A stretch of DNA of 64,000 nucleotides from Bog-473 sp963828505 (GTDB taxonomy: Bacteria > Actinomycetota > Acidimicrobiia > Acidimicrobiales > RAAP-2), in assembly GCA_963828505.1 (NCBI GenBank), contig CAWHFM010000022.1, forward strand, positions 7,496 to 71,495, read 5' to 3'. Shown here in pieces: positions 53,205 through 62,284 of this stretch (position 1 is its first letter; each line of letters begins with the position of its first letter). The notes below the pieces were generated by a model, which saw nothing but the letters and a program-made list of their open reading frames with translations, was not told the origin of the DNA and searched no databases. The translations under genes and the position numbers were made by a program.

Positions 53205-53918
53205 CTAGGCGCGGGTGGGCGGGCCGGCCGCCGTGTGCAGGGCGCCCTCGGGGTCGACCGCCCAGGTGGGGGTCGACCCCCACTGCTCCCCGTAGACCAA
53301 TTCCGGGAGCGGACGTCGGCGCACCGGACCGTGACGGCCTTGCGGCTTGCCGAGGGTGATGGTCGCCATGAGCTCCACGGTGTCGGGGATCTCCAAGAGG
53401 GTGTGCAACTCGTCCGCAACCGCGAAATGCCAACCGGTGAGCACGCCGCCGTACCCGAGCGCCCGCGCCGCGAGCAGCAGATTCTGGCATGCCGGGTAGA
53501 CCGAGGCGCCGTCACTGTGCTGCCTGCCGTCGCGGTAGGGCACGTAGCACGGCAACACCAGGACGGGGACCGTGTCGAAGGTGTCGACGTAGTGCTGCAT
53601 GGTCCGCGCCAGGCGCGCCTTGGGCGAGTCCAGGCGAGTCCCGGATCCGGCGTCGTAGCCGTCGGCCTCCCGTTTGGCCGCCCAGAAGCGGCGCGCCCCC
53701 TCGCCGATGATGCGCTTGGCTTCCCGCGCCCTTGGTCCGTCGCTCAGTACGACGAAGCGGAACGGTTGGCGGTTCGATCCGCTGGGGGCGCGGGTCGCCG
53801 CGAAGAGGATGTCGCGCAGCACGTCGTCGGGGATGGGCTCGTCCCGGTAGCGGCGGATGGCACGCGTCGTCACGAGCCCCTCGTAGAGGGTGACGTCGTC
53901 GAGGTCCCGCTCGGTCAT
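53205..53918 (-). CDS. Nitroreductase family protein
   Basis: 237 residues. TTRAIRRYRDEPIPDDVLRDILFAATRAPSGSNRQPFRFVVL is the FMN-binding N-terminus, and LLLAARALGYGGVLTGWHF the typical dimer helix. MATITLGKPQG is the usual penultimate strand. FMN-dependent reduction of nitro compounds, quinones or enoyl groups is possible. It is 91 bases upstream of the amidohydrolase and might be co-transcribed. Confidence 0.9.
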   Translation of the reverse strand: MTERDLDDVTLYEGLVTTRAIRRYRDEPIPDDVLRDILFAATRAPSGSNRQPFRFVVLSDGPRAREAKRIIGEGARRFWAAKREADGYDAGSGTRLDSPKARLARTMQHYVDTFDTVPVLVLPCYVPYRDGRQHSDGASVYPACQNLLLAARALGYGGVLTGWHFAVADELHTLLEIPDTVELMATITLGKPQGRHGPVRRRPLPELVYGEQWGSTPTWAVDPEGALHTAAGPPTRA

Positions 53919-53996
53919 GGCGCGCGACCCTACCAACGCCGCGGCCAGGCTCAGCCGCCGCATTTTCGGCCAAAGCCTCGGGTAGCGTGACCCGCC

Positions 53997-56081
53997 GTGC
54001 TTTCAGCCCCCCGCCTCCTCCGCGGCGCCGCGCTCGCCGCCATGGCGACCGTCGCACTGGTCCTCCCACTGGTCGCGACGTCGGCGGGCGCCGCCGTCTC
54101 GTCCGCGGTTCCTCCCCTCACCTTTCTCCACGTGGTGACCCCGACGGCCGGGCCCGATCACACGCCATTCTTGGCCGACGCAGCGGGACGCGAGGTGCTC
54201 CTGCACGGGGTGGCCGCCGTGGGCATGGAGGACGTCGCCTACCCCAACGCCAACGGCGCGCCGGCCCTGTTCCCCGTCTCGCCGTCCGCGTACGCCGGGC
54301 GCTGCCCGAAGGCTTCGCCCCTCATTCCGCAGCCGCCTCTCTGCGAGACCCAGGCGTCCAAACCGGCCTACGAGCAGTCGATCGCACCGGCCAGCGGCGA
54401 CGACTTCGCCCAGATGCGCGCTCTCAGCTTCAATGTCGCCCGCCTCGTTCTCAACTGGAGCCAGCTCGAGCCTCACCCCGGTGTCTACTCGACCACCTAT
54501 CTCGCCCGCGTGGCTCAGGTGGTGAGCTGGGCGCGCCAGCAGGGCATCTACTTGATCCTCGACCTGCACCAGGATCAGTACTCGCGTTACATCCTCCCGA
54601 TCGACAAGGCGACCGCGCCCTCGGGATGCACCCCCTCGGGCGGGGGTGACGGCGCCCCCGGCTGGGCGGTCCAATCCGACGGCAAGCCCGGCTGCGCGCT
54701 GTACGGCCTCGACGAGCTCAACCCGGCCGAGTCGGCGGCCTTCGCGAACTTCTGGCAGAACAGCCCGGTCGACGGACCGAAGGGTCAGGCACCGGGTACC
54801 GGGCTCCAGGACCACTACATCGGTGCGCTGGCTGCACTGGCTGACCGCTTCGAGAACGACCCCACCGTCCTCGGCTACGAGCTGATGAACGAGCCGCAAC
54901 CGGGGTCGCTCGGGTCGCTTCCGGCGGCCAACGGCTACCAGTCGAGCACCCAGGAGCTCTATCCCTTCTACACCCGGGCCATCGAAGCGCTGACCGGTGT
55001 GCGCGACGGTCTTCCGACCTGCGCCGCCGGCGCACCCACCTCGCTGTCGAACACGTGCGCATACCCGAAGCTGTCGTCGGTGAGCCGCCAGCAGATCTTC
55101 TTCGAGCCGCTGGCCTACCGCAACCTGCTGGACTTCTCGCTCCAGGTCAGCAAGCCGTTCACGACCTATCCGAACATCGTGTTCGCGCCGCACATCTACA
55201 CCTATGGATTCACGTTCGAGCAGGAGCTGCTCGGGCTCCCGGCCAAACCGGGCGGGTACCCACCCAACTTCGCGTTCGGCTACCAGACGGCGCAGGCCGA
55301 GGCGCAGGCGATGCACGGCGCGGTGTTCGTGACCGAATTCGGCGACTCGTCGAGCACCGACGCCACCATCCTGGCCGGGGAGCTGGCCGCACAGGAATCG
55401 ACCCAGACCGGCGGCACGCTGTGGGCGTGGAAGGGCCTGTCGGCGACTCCGGGTTCGTGCTGGTGCACGCGCTGGCAGCGGTCGACCTACCAGACGACGG
55501 CGAACGGCACGCCGGGCCAGGGCAACCCGCACAAGCAACCCTCCCCGGCCGACCTTCTCATCGGGAGTAGGCAGCGTGAGCTGATGCGGGTCTGGCCAAC
55601 GGCGACCGCCGGTCGCCTGGGTGCCTACGCCTACGACCCGACGACGAGCTCCTTCGTCATGGTGGCCACGTCGATCGCCCAGGGGCGGCGCGGCGACCGG
55701 CAGACCGACACCGTCGTGTACATCCCCTCGGACGTGACCGGCCGGGTCCGCGTCAGCGGGAGCGCCGTCCTCGATGCGCTCGTCACGGCACCGGACGGGA
55801 GCCGCCGGGTCTACGTCACCACCACGATCGTTCCCGTCGCCAGCGACGGCACGGAGGCCTACCGGGTCACCGTGGGTTCGCCGTCAGCCGCCTTGGTGGC
55901 CCAGGTGGAAGCAGAGGCGGCCGCACCAGCCGCGCCTATCAGTGAGCCGACCGCGCGTGCCATGTTCTTCGACGCGCTGACTGCGGCCGCCCACTCGTCC
56001 GACAAGTCGGTGGCGGCCAACGCGCAGCTCGTGCAGGGCTTGGCCGGCATCGTCCTGGGGTCGACCGACCCCAACGGCTGA
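53997..56081 (+). CDS. Secreted glycoside hydrolase family 5 (endoglycoceramidase-like)
   Basis: 694 residues from GTG 53997. A signal peptide covers about residues 1-32 (LLRGAALAAMATVALVLPLVATSAGA). The GH5 barrel shows LVLNWSQLEPHPGVYSTTYL, LILDLHQDQYSRY, the acid/base Glu299 (YELMNEPQ), HIYTYGF and the nucleophile Glu447 (FVTEFGD). A C-terminal beta-sandwich (about 580-640) resembles the GH5 C-terminal domain. This group cleaves the sugar head from glycosphingolipids or steryl glucosides. It is exported and stands alone. Confidence 0.87.
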   Translation: MLSAPRLLRGAALAAMATVALVLPLVATSAGAAVSSAVPPLTFLHVVTPTAGPDHTPFLADAAGREVLLHGVAAVGMEDVAYPNANGAPALFPVSPSAYAGRCPKASPLIPQPPLCETQASKPAYEQSIAPASGDDFAQMRALSFNVARLVLNWSQLEPHPGVYSTTYLARVAQVVSWARQQGIYLILDLHQDQYSRYILPIDKATAPSGCTPSGGGDGAPGWAVQSDGKPGCALYGLDELNPAESAAFANFWQNSPVDGPKGQAPGTGLQDHYIGALAALADRFENDPTVLGYELMNEPQPGSLGSLPAANGYQSSTQELYPFYTRAIEALTGVRDGLPTCAAGAPTSLSNTCAYPKLSSVSRQQIFFEPLAYRNLLDFSLQVSKPFTTYPNIVFAPHIYTYGFTFEQELLGLPAKPGGYPPNFAFGYQTAQAEAQAMHGAVFVTEFGDSSSTDATILAGELAAQESTQTGGTLWAWKGLSATPGSCWCTRWQRSTYQTTANGTPGQGNPHKQPSPADLLIGSRQRELMRVWPTATAGRLGAYAYDPTTSSFVMVATSIAQGRRGDRQTDTVVYIPSDVTGRVRVSGSAVLDALVTAPDGSRRVYVTTTIVPVASDGTEAYRVTVGSPSAALVAQVEAEAAAPAAPISEPTARAMFFDALTAAAHSSDKSVAANAQLVQGLAGIVLGSTDPNG

Positions 56082-56087
56082 CGGCGC

Positions 56088-56951
56088 TCATCCGGCCGCC
56101 GGGACGGCTTCCGTGACGTCGGCGTAGAGGGCAGGCCGGCGCTCGTCCTCGAGCAGCGCCGCCAGGCCTTCGCGCGCGTGCGCCAGATGCAGGTCCATGC
56201 GGTGCACCAGCAACTCGGCCGGCGTGGCGCAGCCCGGAACCGCGGCGCTGGCCTGGGCCACGACCGTGCCGGTCGGCGCGATGATGCGGCTCGCTCCGAG
56301 GAGGGTGGACGTCGAGTGCGAGCCCGCCTGGTTGGCCTGCACCCACCACTGGCTGTTGGTGAAGGCCAGCGCCGGGTGCAGCAGGTCCCAGGCCTCGGCG
56401 CCCTCGACCGCTACCGCGGTCGGCGCCAGCACGAGGCGCGCGCCGCGTAAGGCGAGGGTCCGCGCCACCTCGGGGAAGTCGCCGTCGAAGCCGACGACGA
56501 GGCCGATACGTCCCAGACCGGGGTCGTCGAACGTGGTGAGCGTCGCGCCGGGTGTGAACACCGACGTCTCCAGGGTGGGGGGGTAGAGATGAGCTTTGCG
56601 GTGCCACGCCACGAGCTCGCCGCGGGGGTCGAACACGAGTGCGGTGTCGTGCAGCCGTCCCGCGTCGTCGAGCTCGGGAACGCTGCCTGCGGCCAGGTAC
56701 ATGGCGTGGGCCCGGGCGGCGGCGGCCAGCTTCCTGGTTCGCGGCCCCAGGAGCGGTTCCGCGTCGCGTCTCGCGTCCGCGCCCAGGCTCTCGGGGTCGT
56801 AGCCGCACGACCACAGCTCGGGCAGGACCAGGAGCTCGACCCCGCGAGACGCGGCGGAGTCGATCATGCCGAGCGCGACGGAGAGATTCTGCGTCGGCTC
56901 GCCCGGACTGGCCAGCCACTGCGCCACTCCGACGAGCAGGTCTCGCTTCAC
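56088..56951 (-). CDS. Carbon-nitrogen hydrolase (nitrilase) family protein lacking the catalytic Cys
   Basis: 287 residues from GTG 56951. The triad Glu45 (VLPELWSCGY) and Lys119 (WHRKAHLYPP) is present, but the nucleophile position, normally CYDxxFPE, reads VVGFDGDFPE with Gly154. The remaining fold (GARLVLAPTAVAV, NSQWWVQANQAG) is well kept. It is thus a predicted inactive homologue or one with another chemistry. It is convergent with the GH5 gene, 6 bases apart. About 200 non-coding bases lie between it and agmatinase. Confidence 0.85.
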   Translation of the reverse strand: MKRDLLVGVAQWLASPGEPTQNLSVALGMIDSAASRGVELLVLPELWSCGYDPESLGADARRDAEPLLGPRTRKLAAAARAHAMYLAAGSVPELDDAGRLHDTALVFDPRGELVAWHRKAHLYPPTLETSVFTPGATLTTFDDPGLGRIGLVVGFDGDFPEVARTLALRGARLVLAPTAVAVEGAEAWDLLHPALAFTNSQWWVQANQAGSHSTSTLLGASRIIAPTGTVVAQASAAVPGCATPAELLVHRMDLHLAHAREGLAALLEDERRPALYADVTEAVPAAG

Positions 56952-57153
56952 GTCCCCACCAGGTTCGGGCTCCCTCGTGCCACGGTCGTGGTCCGAACGG
57001 TAGAGCGGCAACGTTCGGGGACGGTTTCTCCGCTGTGAACGGACTGTTACAAGCCGGATGCGACGATGCCTGATGCGAGAACTCCTCTGCGGGCACGCCT
57101 CAACGGCACACCCGGGACGAACACCTGTGATGCGGGTGAGCGAGCCTTGTCGC

Positions 57154-58107
57154 TCAGAGCGGTCGCAGCGCCATGAGCGTGACCAGCTCGTAGAGCACGT
57201 GCGCCGCGGCGATGGCCGTGATCTCCGCGTGGTCGTAGGCGGGGGAGACCTCGACCACGTCGGCCCCGACCACGGCGGCGGGCCGCAGGCCGCGGAGCAG
57301 AGCGAGCAACTCGCGGCTGGTGAGCCCTCCGGCCTCGGGCGTCCCGGTGCCCGGTGCGTGTGCCGGGTCGAGGACGTCGATGTCGACCGAGACGTAGACG
57401 GGAGCGTCCGCCACCCGGGCCAGCACGAGCTCGGTCACCGCGGCCGGGCCGAGCGTGGCGACGTCATCCGTCGTCACCTGGGCGAACCCCATGTTTGCGT
57501 CCTCGCTCAGGTCAGCCGACGAGTAGAGCGGCCCGCGCAGTCCGACGTGGACGCTTCGCTCCCGGAGGAGCAGATCTTCTTCCCAGGCACGGCGGAACGG
57601 CGTCCCATGGGTGAAGCGCTCCCCGAAGTAGGTGTCCCATGTATCGAGGTGAGCGTCGAAGTGGACCAGCGCCAGCGGCCCGTGGCGTTGGGCCGTGGCG
57701 CGCAGCAGCGGGAGCGCAATGGTGTGGTCGCCCCCCACCGCGACCAGGCGTCCCCCGCGGGAGAGCAGGTTGTCGGCGCCCGCTTGAATCTGGGTCACCG
57801 CCGCCTCGTTGTCGAAGGGGGAGCAGGCCAGGTCCCCGGCGTCGACGACCTGCGCGGACTCGAAGGGGACGGCATCGAGGGCCGGGTGGTACGGCCTGAG
57901 CAGCCGCGAACCTTGGCGCACGGCGGCCGGTCCGAAGCGGGCCCCGGGCCGGTAGCTCGTCCCGCCGTCGAAGGGCACGCCGGCCACCGCGATGTCCCAG
58001 TGCGGCACCTGGTCGGCCGTGGGCAGCCGCGCGAACGTCGCGATTCCGGCGAAGCGAGGCGTCACCGTGGCGTCGGCCGGCCCCACCCGACGCTGACCCG
58101 GCTCCAT
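57154..58107 (-). CDS. speB: Agmatinase-family ureohydrolase
   Basis: 317 residues. Manganese ligands are visible in GGDHT (His128), DAHLD (Asp151, His153, Asp155) and SVDIDVLDPAHAPGTGTPE. FARLPTADQVPHWDIAVAGVPFDGGTSYRPGARFGPAAVR is the agmatinase-type N-terminus. Agmatinase makes putrescine and urea; close relatives use guanidinobutyrate or guanidinopropionate, so the exact guanidino substrate is uncertain. ATG 58107 overlaps the upstream stop by one base (TGATG). Confidence 0.9.
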   Translation of the reverse strand: MEPGQRRVGPADATVTPRFAGIATFARLPTADQVPHWDIAVAGVPFDGGTSYRPGARFGPAAVRQGSRLLRPYHPALDAVPFESAQVVDAGDLACSPFDNEAAVTQIQAGADNLLSRGGRLVAVGGDHTIALPLLRATAQRHGPLALVHFDAHLDTWDTYFGERFTHGTPFRRAWEEDLLLRERSVHVGLRGPLYSSADLSEDANMGFAQVTTDDVATLGPAAVTELVLARVADAPVYVSVDIDVLDPAHAPGTGTPEAGGLTSRELLALLRGLRPAAVVGADVVEVSPAYDHAEITAIAAAHVLYELVTLMALRPL

Positions 58108-59327
58108 CAGTCGTCGATGGCCTGGTAGACCAGCGCCCGCAGCTGGGCCCGGAAGGGGTAGGCGACGGACGGGATGAGCTGGGTCATGAAGACGACGAAG
58201 AGGTCCTCGGCCGGGTCGACCCAGAAAGCCGTGCTGGCCGCCCCGCCCCAGTAGAAATCGCCGGGAGAGCCGGCCATGGCGGTCGCGGCCGGTCCGAGGC
58301 CGACAGCGAAGCCGAGGCCGAAGCCCACGCCGTCGAAGTTGGCCTCCCCGAAGCCGCCGATGGCGACGTCCTGAAGGGTGGCGCTTCCCGGCAGCTGGTT
58401 GGCCGTCATCAGCTCGAGCGTCTTGCGTCCGAGCACGCGCCGTCCTCCCAACTGGCCACCGTCGGCCAGCATCTGGCAGAAGGCCACGTAGTCGTGTGTC
58501 GTCGAGACCAGCCCGCCGGCACCGGAGAGATACGAGCGCGGCCGCACGAACCCGTTGGCGAACGGCCCCTCCATCAGGCGCGGCGCGGTGGCCGGGCGGT
58601 ACTCGTAGCAGGCGGCCAGACGGGGGAGGGACTCCTCGGGTACGAAGAAGCCCGTGTCGGCCATGCCGAGGGGCTCGAACACCTCGCGGGCGAGGTAGTC
58701 GTCGAAGCGCAGCCCCGACAGGATCTCGACCAGCCGCCCCACGATGTCGGTCGAGATCCCGTAGTTCCAGTGCGTGCCGGGGTGGAACTTGAGCGGGTGC
58801 TCGGCCAACAGCGCGGTCACGCTCTCGAGGGTCTGTCCCGATCCGAGACCAGCGCGGGCCTGGGCGAACTCGGCGTCGATCGGGTTGTCGGGGAACAAGC
58901 CGCCCGGCAGCCCCGTCGTGTGCATCAACACGTCGCGCATGTTCATGGGCCGCTCCGGCTTGACCAGCGTCACGCTCTTGTCGTCGCCGACGACTCCGAC
59001 TTTCAGCGTCCGCCACTCCGGGATGTAGCGATGCACCGGATCGAGCAGCTGGAACGCGCCCCGCTCGTACAGCTGCATCAGCGCGACGGAGGCGATCGGC
59101 TTGGTCATGGAGTAGATGCGGAAGATGGCGTCGTCGGCCATGGGGATGGCCCGTTCGCGGTCCATGAGCCCGAGCGAGCGCTGGTACGCGACGTGGCCGC
59201 CCCGCACCACCGTGATCTGGCAGCCCGCGATCTTGCCGGGGTCGACGTACTTCGCGCCGAAGTGCTCGGAGATCCGCTCGAGCCGCGCCTCGTCCATGCC
59301 CGCAGCCTCGGGTTCGACCTTCACCAC
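58107..59327 (-). CDS. Serine hydrolase of the beta-lactamase (class C/esterase) family
   Basis: 406 residues from GTG 59327, with GGGAGG 6 bases upstream. The nucleophile motif is IYSMTK (Ser73, Lys76), and the second motif lies in HWNYGISTDIVGRL. LSGAGGLVSTTHDYVAFCQML and YWGGAASTAFWVDPAEDLFVVFMTQL are typical of EstB/class C-like esterases. No signal peptide is seen, so a cytoplasmic esterase is more likely than a beta-lactamase. It is coupled to the agmatinase gene. Confidence 0.88.
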   Translation of the reverse strand: MVKVEPEAAGMDEARLERISEHFGAKYVDPGKIAGCQITVVRGGHVAYQRSLGLMDRERAIPMADDAIFRIYSMTKPIASVALMQLYERGAFQLLDPVHRYIPEWRTLKVGVVGDDKSVTLVKPERPMNMRDVLMHTTGLPGGLFPDNPIDAEFAQARAGLGSGQTLESVTALLAEHPLKFHPGTHWNYGISTDIVGRLVEILSGLRFDDYLAREVFEPLGMADTGFFVPEESLPRLAACYEYRPATAPRLMEGPFANGFVRPRSYLSGAGGLVSTTHDYVAFCQMLADGGQLGGRRVLGRKTLELMTANQLPGSATLQDVAIGGFGEANFDGVGFGLGFAVGLGPAATAMAGSPGDFYWGGAASTAFWVDPAEDLFVVFMTQLIPSVAYPFRAQLRALVYQAIDD

Positions 59328-59409
59328 TGCACCTCCCTCTCCGGCCACGCTCGAACACCGGTCCTCACTAGCAGCGCTCGCCGGCGCTCCTCCCGGCTGC
59401 CTTGCGGGC

Positions 59410-60210
59410 TCATGCCTCTTGATTCTGCCTGTGCTCGCGCACGTACGCCGCCGTCCCCTCCAAGAACTTGCCGACATCCTTCGCCTTCGCAGCCGCGATG
59501 CCGGCGAAGTACTCGGGGACGTAGACCTGCGCCGCGCCGGCATTCAGGCCGGCCAGGATGGCTTCGACGCACACCGACACCGGTTCCGCGGCCACCGGCA
59601 GGTCCGCCACGTCGTTGTCGGGCAGGGTGAAGAGCTCGGTGTCGATGACGGCGGGGTAGACGACCATCACCTTGACGCCGGTGTCCCAAAGGTCTACCGC
59701 CATCGCTTCCGAGAACGCCGTCAGCGCCGCCTTCGAGGCGTCGTAGGCCGCCTCGCCCGGGGCGCTCAGCGTGGCCGCGATGGAGGAGACGTTGACGATC
59801 GTTCCCGACCCTCGAGCCAGCATCTGGGGCAGCAGGTCGAGGGTCAGGCGCATGGGGGAGAGGTAGTTGACGTGCATGACTGCGGTGACGGTGTCGATGT
59901 CGAGAGCCGTGGTGTGCCGGCGCTTCGGGATGCCGGCGTTGTTGACCAGGAGGTCCACCCCACCGAAGGCGTCCATCACGTCCACGGCGAGCTTGTCGAC
60001 CGCGTCGGGGTCGGCCAGGTTGACCACCCACATCCTGCTGTCGGGGGAGTGCTCCATGCACCGGCTCACTACCTCGTCCAGACGCTCGGCCCGGCGGGCG
60101 CAGATCCCGACGATCGCGCCGCGCTCGGCCAGCGCGAGCGCCAGCCCGGCGCCGATGCCCGACGATCCACCCGTGACCAGCGTGCGGCACCCCTGCAAGT
60201 CCATGGCCAT
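59410..60210 (-). CDS. SDR family oxidoreductase
   Basis: 266 residues from ATG 60210 (GAGAGG 6 bases upstream). Cofactor motif TGGSSGIG (13-20), NNAG, catalytic Ser in IVNVSSIAA and YDASK active site. The C-terminal region (AAKAKDVGKFLEG) fits the SDR group that acts on lipids or ketoacyl compounds. It ends about 80 bases before the start of the esterase gene and may be co-transcribed with it. Confidence 0.9.
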   Translation of the reverse strand: MAMDLQGCRTLVTGGSSGIGAGLALALAERGAIVGICARRAERLDEVVSRCMEHSPDSRMWVVNLADPDAVDKLAVDVMDAFGGVDLLVNNAGIPKRRHTTALDIDTVTAVMHVNYLSPMRLTLDLLPQMLARGSGTIVNVSSIAATLSAPGEAAYDASKAALTAFSEAMAVDLWDTGVKVMVVYPAVIDTELFTLPDNDVADLPVAAEPVSVCVEAILAGLNAGAAQVYVPEYFAGIAAAKAKDVGKFLEGTAAYVREHRQNQEA

Positions 60211-60402
60211 CTTCACCTCTCTTTCCCCGCCCGTGCCCCCGACCACATTAAGTCAGCACTCGAGGTCCGAGCAGAGGCCGGGCGCAGGCTGCGCCAGGCC
60301 GGCTCCGGAATTACCGGCTCTCAACGGTCGTTCACAACCTATTGATACGGAGACTCTTCTATTCATGTCCTGTTGACGGGACGTCCATTTGAGTAACAGC
60401 TC

Positions 60403-60486
60403 ATGGCCGACTTTCTCGCCGTGCTCGGCATCGTGGGCTTCGTTGCCGCGTTCCTGGGTCTCATATGGGCTCTGGACCGGGTATGA
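60403..60486 (+). CDS. Small membrane peptide upstream of kdpF
   Basis: 27 residues, almost all one transmembrane helix: MADFLAVLGIVGFVAAFLGL then IWALDRV. Its stop overlaps the kdpF start as ATGA. Similar one-helix peptides of unknown function precede kdpF in other actinobacteria, by recollection. It may be a second Kdp accessory subunit or a leader that couples translation. Too short for usual gene finders. Confidence 0.6.
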   Translation: MADFLAVLGIVGFVAAFLGLIWALDRV

Positions 60487-60572
60487 CCTGGACCCAGGGA
60501 CTCCTTCTCGCGTTGTCCGCGGTGATGTTCCTCTACCTGGGCGTCGCCATGTTCAAGCCCGAGAAGTTCTGA
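60483..60572 (+). CDS. kdpF: K+-transporting ATPase small subunit KdpF
   Basis: 29 residues: MTWTQGLLLALSAVMFLYLG then VAMFKPEKF. A single transmembrane helix ending in the characteristic PEKF. KdpF stabilises the KdpABC complex in the membrane. It starts inside the preceding peptide's stop codon and ends 1 base before kdpA. Confidence 0.88.
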   Translation: MTWTQGLLLALSAVMFLYLGVAMFKPEKF

Positions 60573-60573
60573 C

Positions 60574-62259
60574 GTGGGCTTCGCATTCACGATCATCGCC
60601 CTGGTCGTCTGCTTGGCGCTGGCCTGGCGCTACCTCGGTTCCTACATGGCCGCGGTCTTTGACGGCCGCGTGCACTTCCTGGAGTGGGCCGAGCGGCCGG
60701 TCTACCGGCTGCTCGGGACCAGTCCCGAGCGGGAGCAGAACTGGAAGCGCTACGCCGCCTCCATGGTCATCTTCTCCGGGGTCTGCGTAGGCGTCACCTA
60801 CCTGATCATCAGGATCCAGGGGTCGCTTCCCCTCAACCCGCAGCACATGGGGGGCGCTGGACCGGCCTTGAGTTTCAACACCGCCGCCTCGTTCATGACC
60901 AACACCAACTGGCAGAACTACGGCGGCGAGACGACGATGTCGTACTTCTCGCAGATCGGCGCGCTGACCTTCGAGCAGTTCGTGAGCCCGGCCATCGGCC
61001 TCGCCGTGGCCATCGGCATGGTCCGGGGCTTCTCCCGGCGCAACTCGCCCACCATCGGCAACTTCTGGGTCGACATGACCCGCGCCCTGCTCTACATCTT
61101 CTTCCCCGTCGCGTTCATCTTCGGGATCATCATCGTCGGCCAGGGCGCGGTCCAGACGCTGGCCGGGACGGTGACCATCCACGACTACCTGAACGGCGTC
61201 ACCCAGGTCATCGCCCGGGGACCGATCGGCTTCATGCAGTCGATCATGCAGCTGGGCAACAACGGGGGCGGGTTCCTCAACGCCAACCAGGCCACGGCCT
61301 TCGAGGACCCGACGGGCTTCACCAGCTTCTTGGACATGTTCCTGCTGCTGGCCATCCCATTCTCGCTGACCTACACCTTCGGCAAGATGGTCGGCAGCGT
61401 CCGCCACGGTGCCGCCCTCCTGGCGGCCATGGTGATCATCTTCGGGGTCTGGGTGGGCGGAGCCTCCTACTACGAGCACCAGAACAACCCGGCGGTGGCC
61501 GCCGCCGGCGTGCACTCCACGGTGGGCAACACCGAGGGCAAGGAAGTGCGCTTCGGCGACACGACGAGTGCCTTGTTCGGGGTCTCCTCGACGCAGACTT
61601 CCACCGGTTCGGCCAGTTCCTCCTACGACCAGTTCACCCCGATGGGCGGGTTCTTTCTCATGAGCGGGATGATGCTGGGCGAGGTGACCCCGGGAGGCAC
61701 TGGCAGCGGCCTCTACACCATCCTCATCTACGCCATCATCGCCGTGTTCATCGGCGGCCTCATGATCGGTCGAACACCGGAGTACCTGGGCAAGAAGATC
61801 CAGTCCAAGGAGGTCAAACTCGCGGGTCTCGGGGCCCTCGTCATGCCGTTGATCGTGCTGATCTTCACGGCCATCGCGGTGTCGATCCATGCCGGTCGTG
61901 CCGGACCCCTCAACGCCGGTCCTCACGGGTTCAGCGAGATCCTCTACGGGCTCACTTCACAGGGGAACAACAACGGGTCCGCCTTCGACGGCCTCACCGG
62001 CAACACCACCTTCTACAACGTCATCGGCGCCATCGACATGCTGATCGGCCGCATCGGCATCATGATCCCAGCTCTGGCCCTCGGCGGCGTGCTGGCCGCC
62101 AAGCCAGTCGTGGCCGAAGGGCTCGGCACCTTCCGGACCGACAACTCCATGTTCGTGGGTCTCACCATCGGCGTCATCATCATCATCGGTGGCCTGACCT
62201 TCTTCCCTGCCCTCGCTCTCGGCCCGATCGTCGAGCAGCTCAGCCACGGGTTCTTCTAA
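60574..62259 (+). CDS. kdpA: K+-transporting ATPase subunit KdpA
   Basis: 561 residues, about ten transmembrane helices. Selectivity-filter segments are visible: SFNTAASFMTNTNWQNYGGE, GNNGGGFLNANQATAFEDP, TPMGGFFLMSGMMLGEVTPGGTGSGLY and GNNNGSAFDGLTGNT. This is the K+-binding channel-like subunit of the high-affinity Kdp pump, normally induced by K+ limitation. GTG 60574 directly follows kdpF. Confidence 0.96.
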   Translation: MGFAFTIIALVVCLALAWRYLGSYMAAVFDGRVHFLEWAERPVYRLLGTSPEREQNWKRYAASMVIFSGVCVGVTYLIIRIQGSLPLNPQHMGGAGPALSFNTAASFMTNTNWQNYGGETTMSYFSQIGALTFEQFVSPAIGLAVAIGMVRGFSRRNSPTIGNFWVDMTRALLYIFFPVAFIFGIIIVGQGAVQTLAGTVTIHDYLNGVTQVIARGPIGFMQSIMQLGNNGGGFLNANQATAFEDPTGFTSFLDMFLLLAIPFSLTYTFGKMVGSVRHGAALLAAMVIIFGVWVGGASYYEHQNNPAVAAAGVHSTVGNTEGKEVRFGDTTSALFGVSSTQTSTGSASSSYDQFTPMGGFFLMSGMMLGEVTPGGTGSGLYTILIYAIIAVFIGGLMIGRTPEYLGKKIQSKEVKLAGLGALVMPLIVLIFTAIAVSIHAGRAGPLNAGPHGFSEILYGLTSQGNNNGSAFDGLTGNTTFYNVIGAIDMLIGRIGIMIPALALGGVLAAKPVVAEGLGTFRTDNSMFVGLTIGVIIIIGGLTFFPALALGPIVEQLSHGFF

Positions 62260-62284
62260 TGACCAGTCACGGAAAGCTCTCCTC

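Noticed and set aside
60211..60402. Riboswitch or K+-responsive leader upstream of kdp
   Set aside because: No structured conserved element could be recognised in these 192 bases.
60553..61926. 457-codon minus-strand open frame opposite kdpA
   Set aside because: Shadow of kdpA; rich in His/Asp/Glu without any motif.
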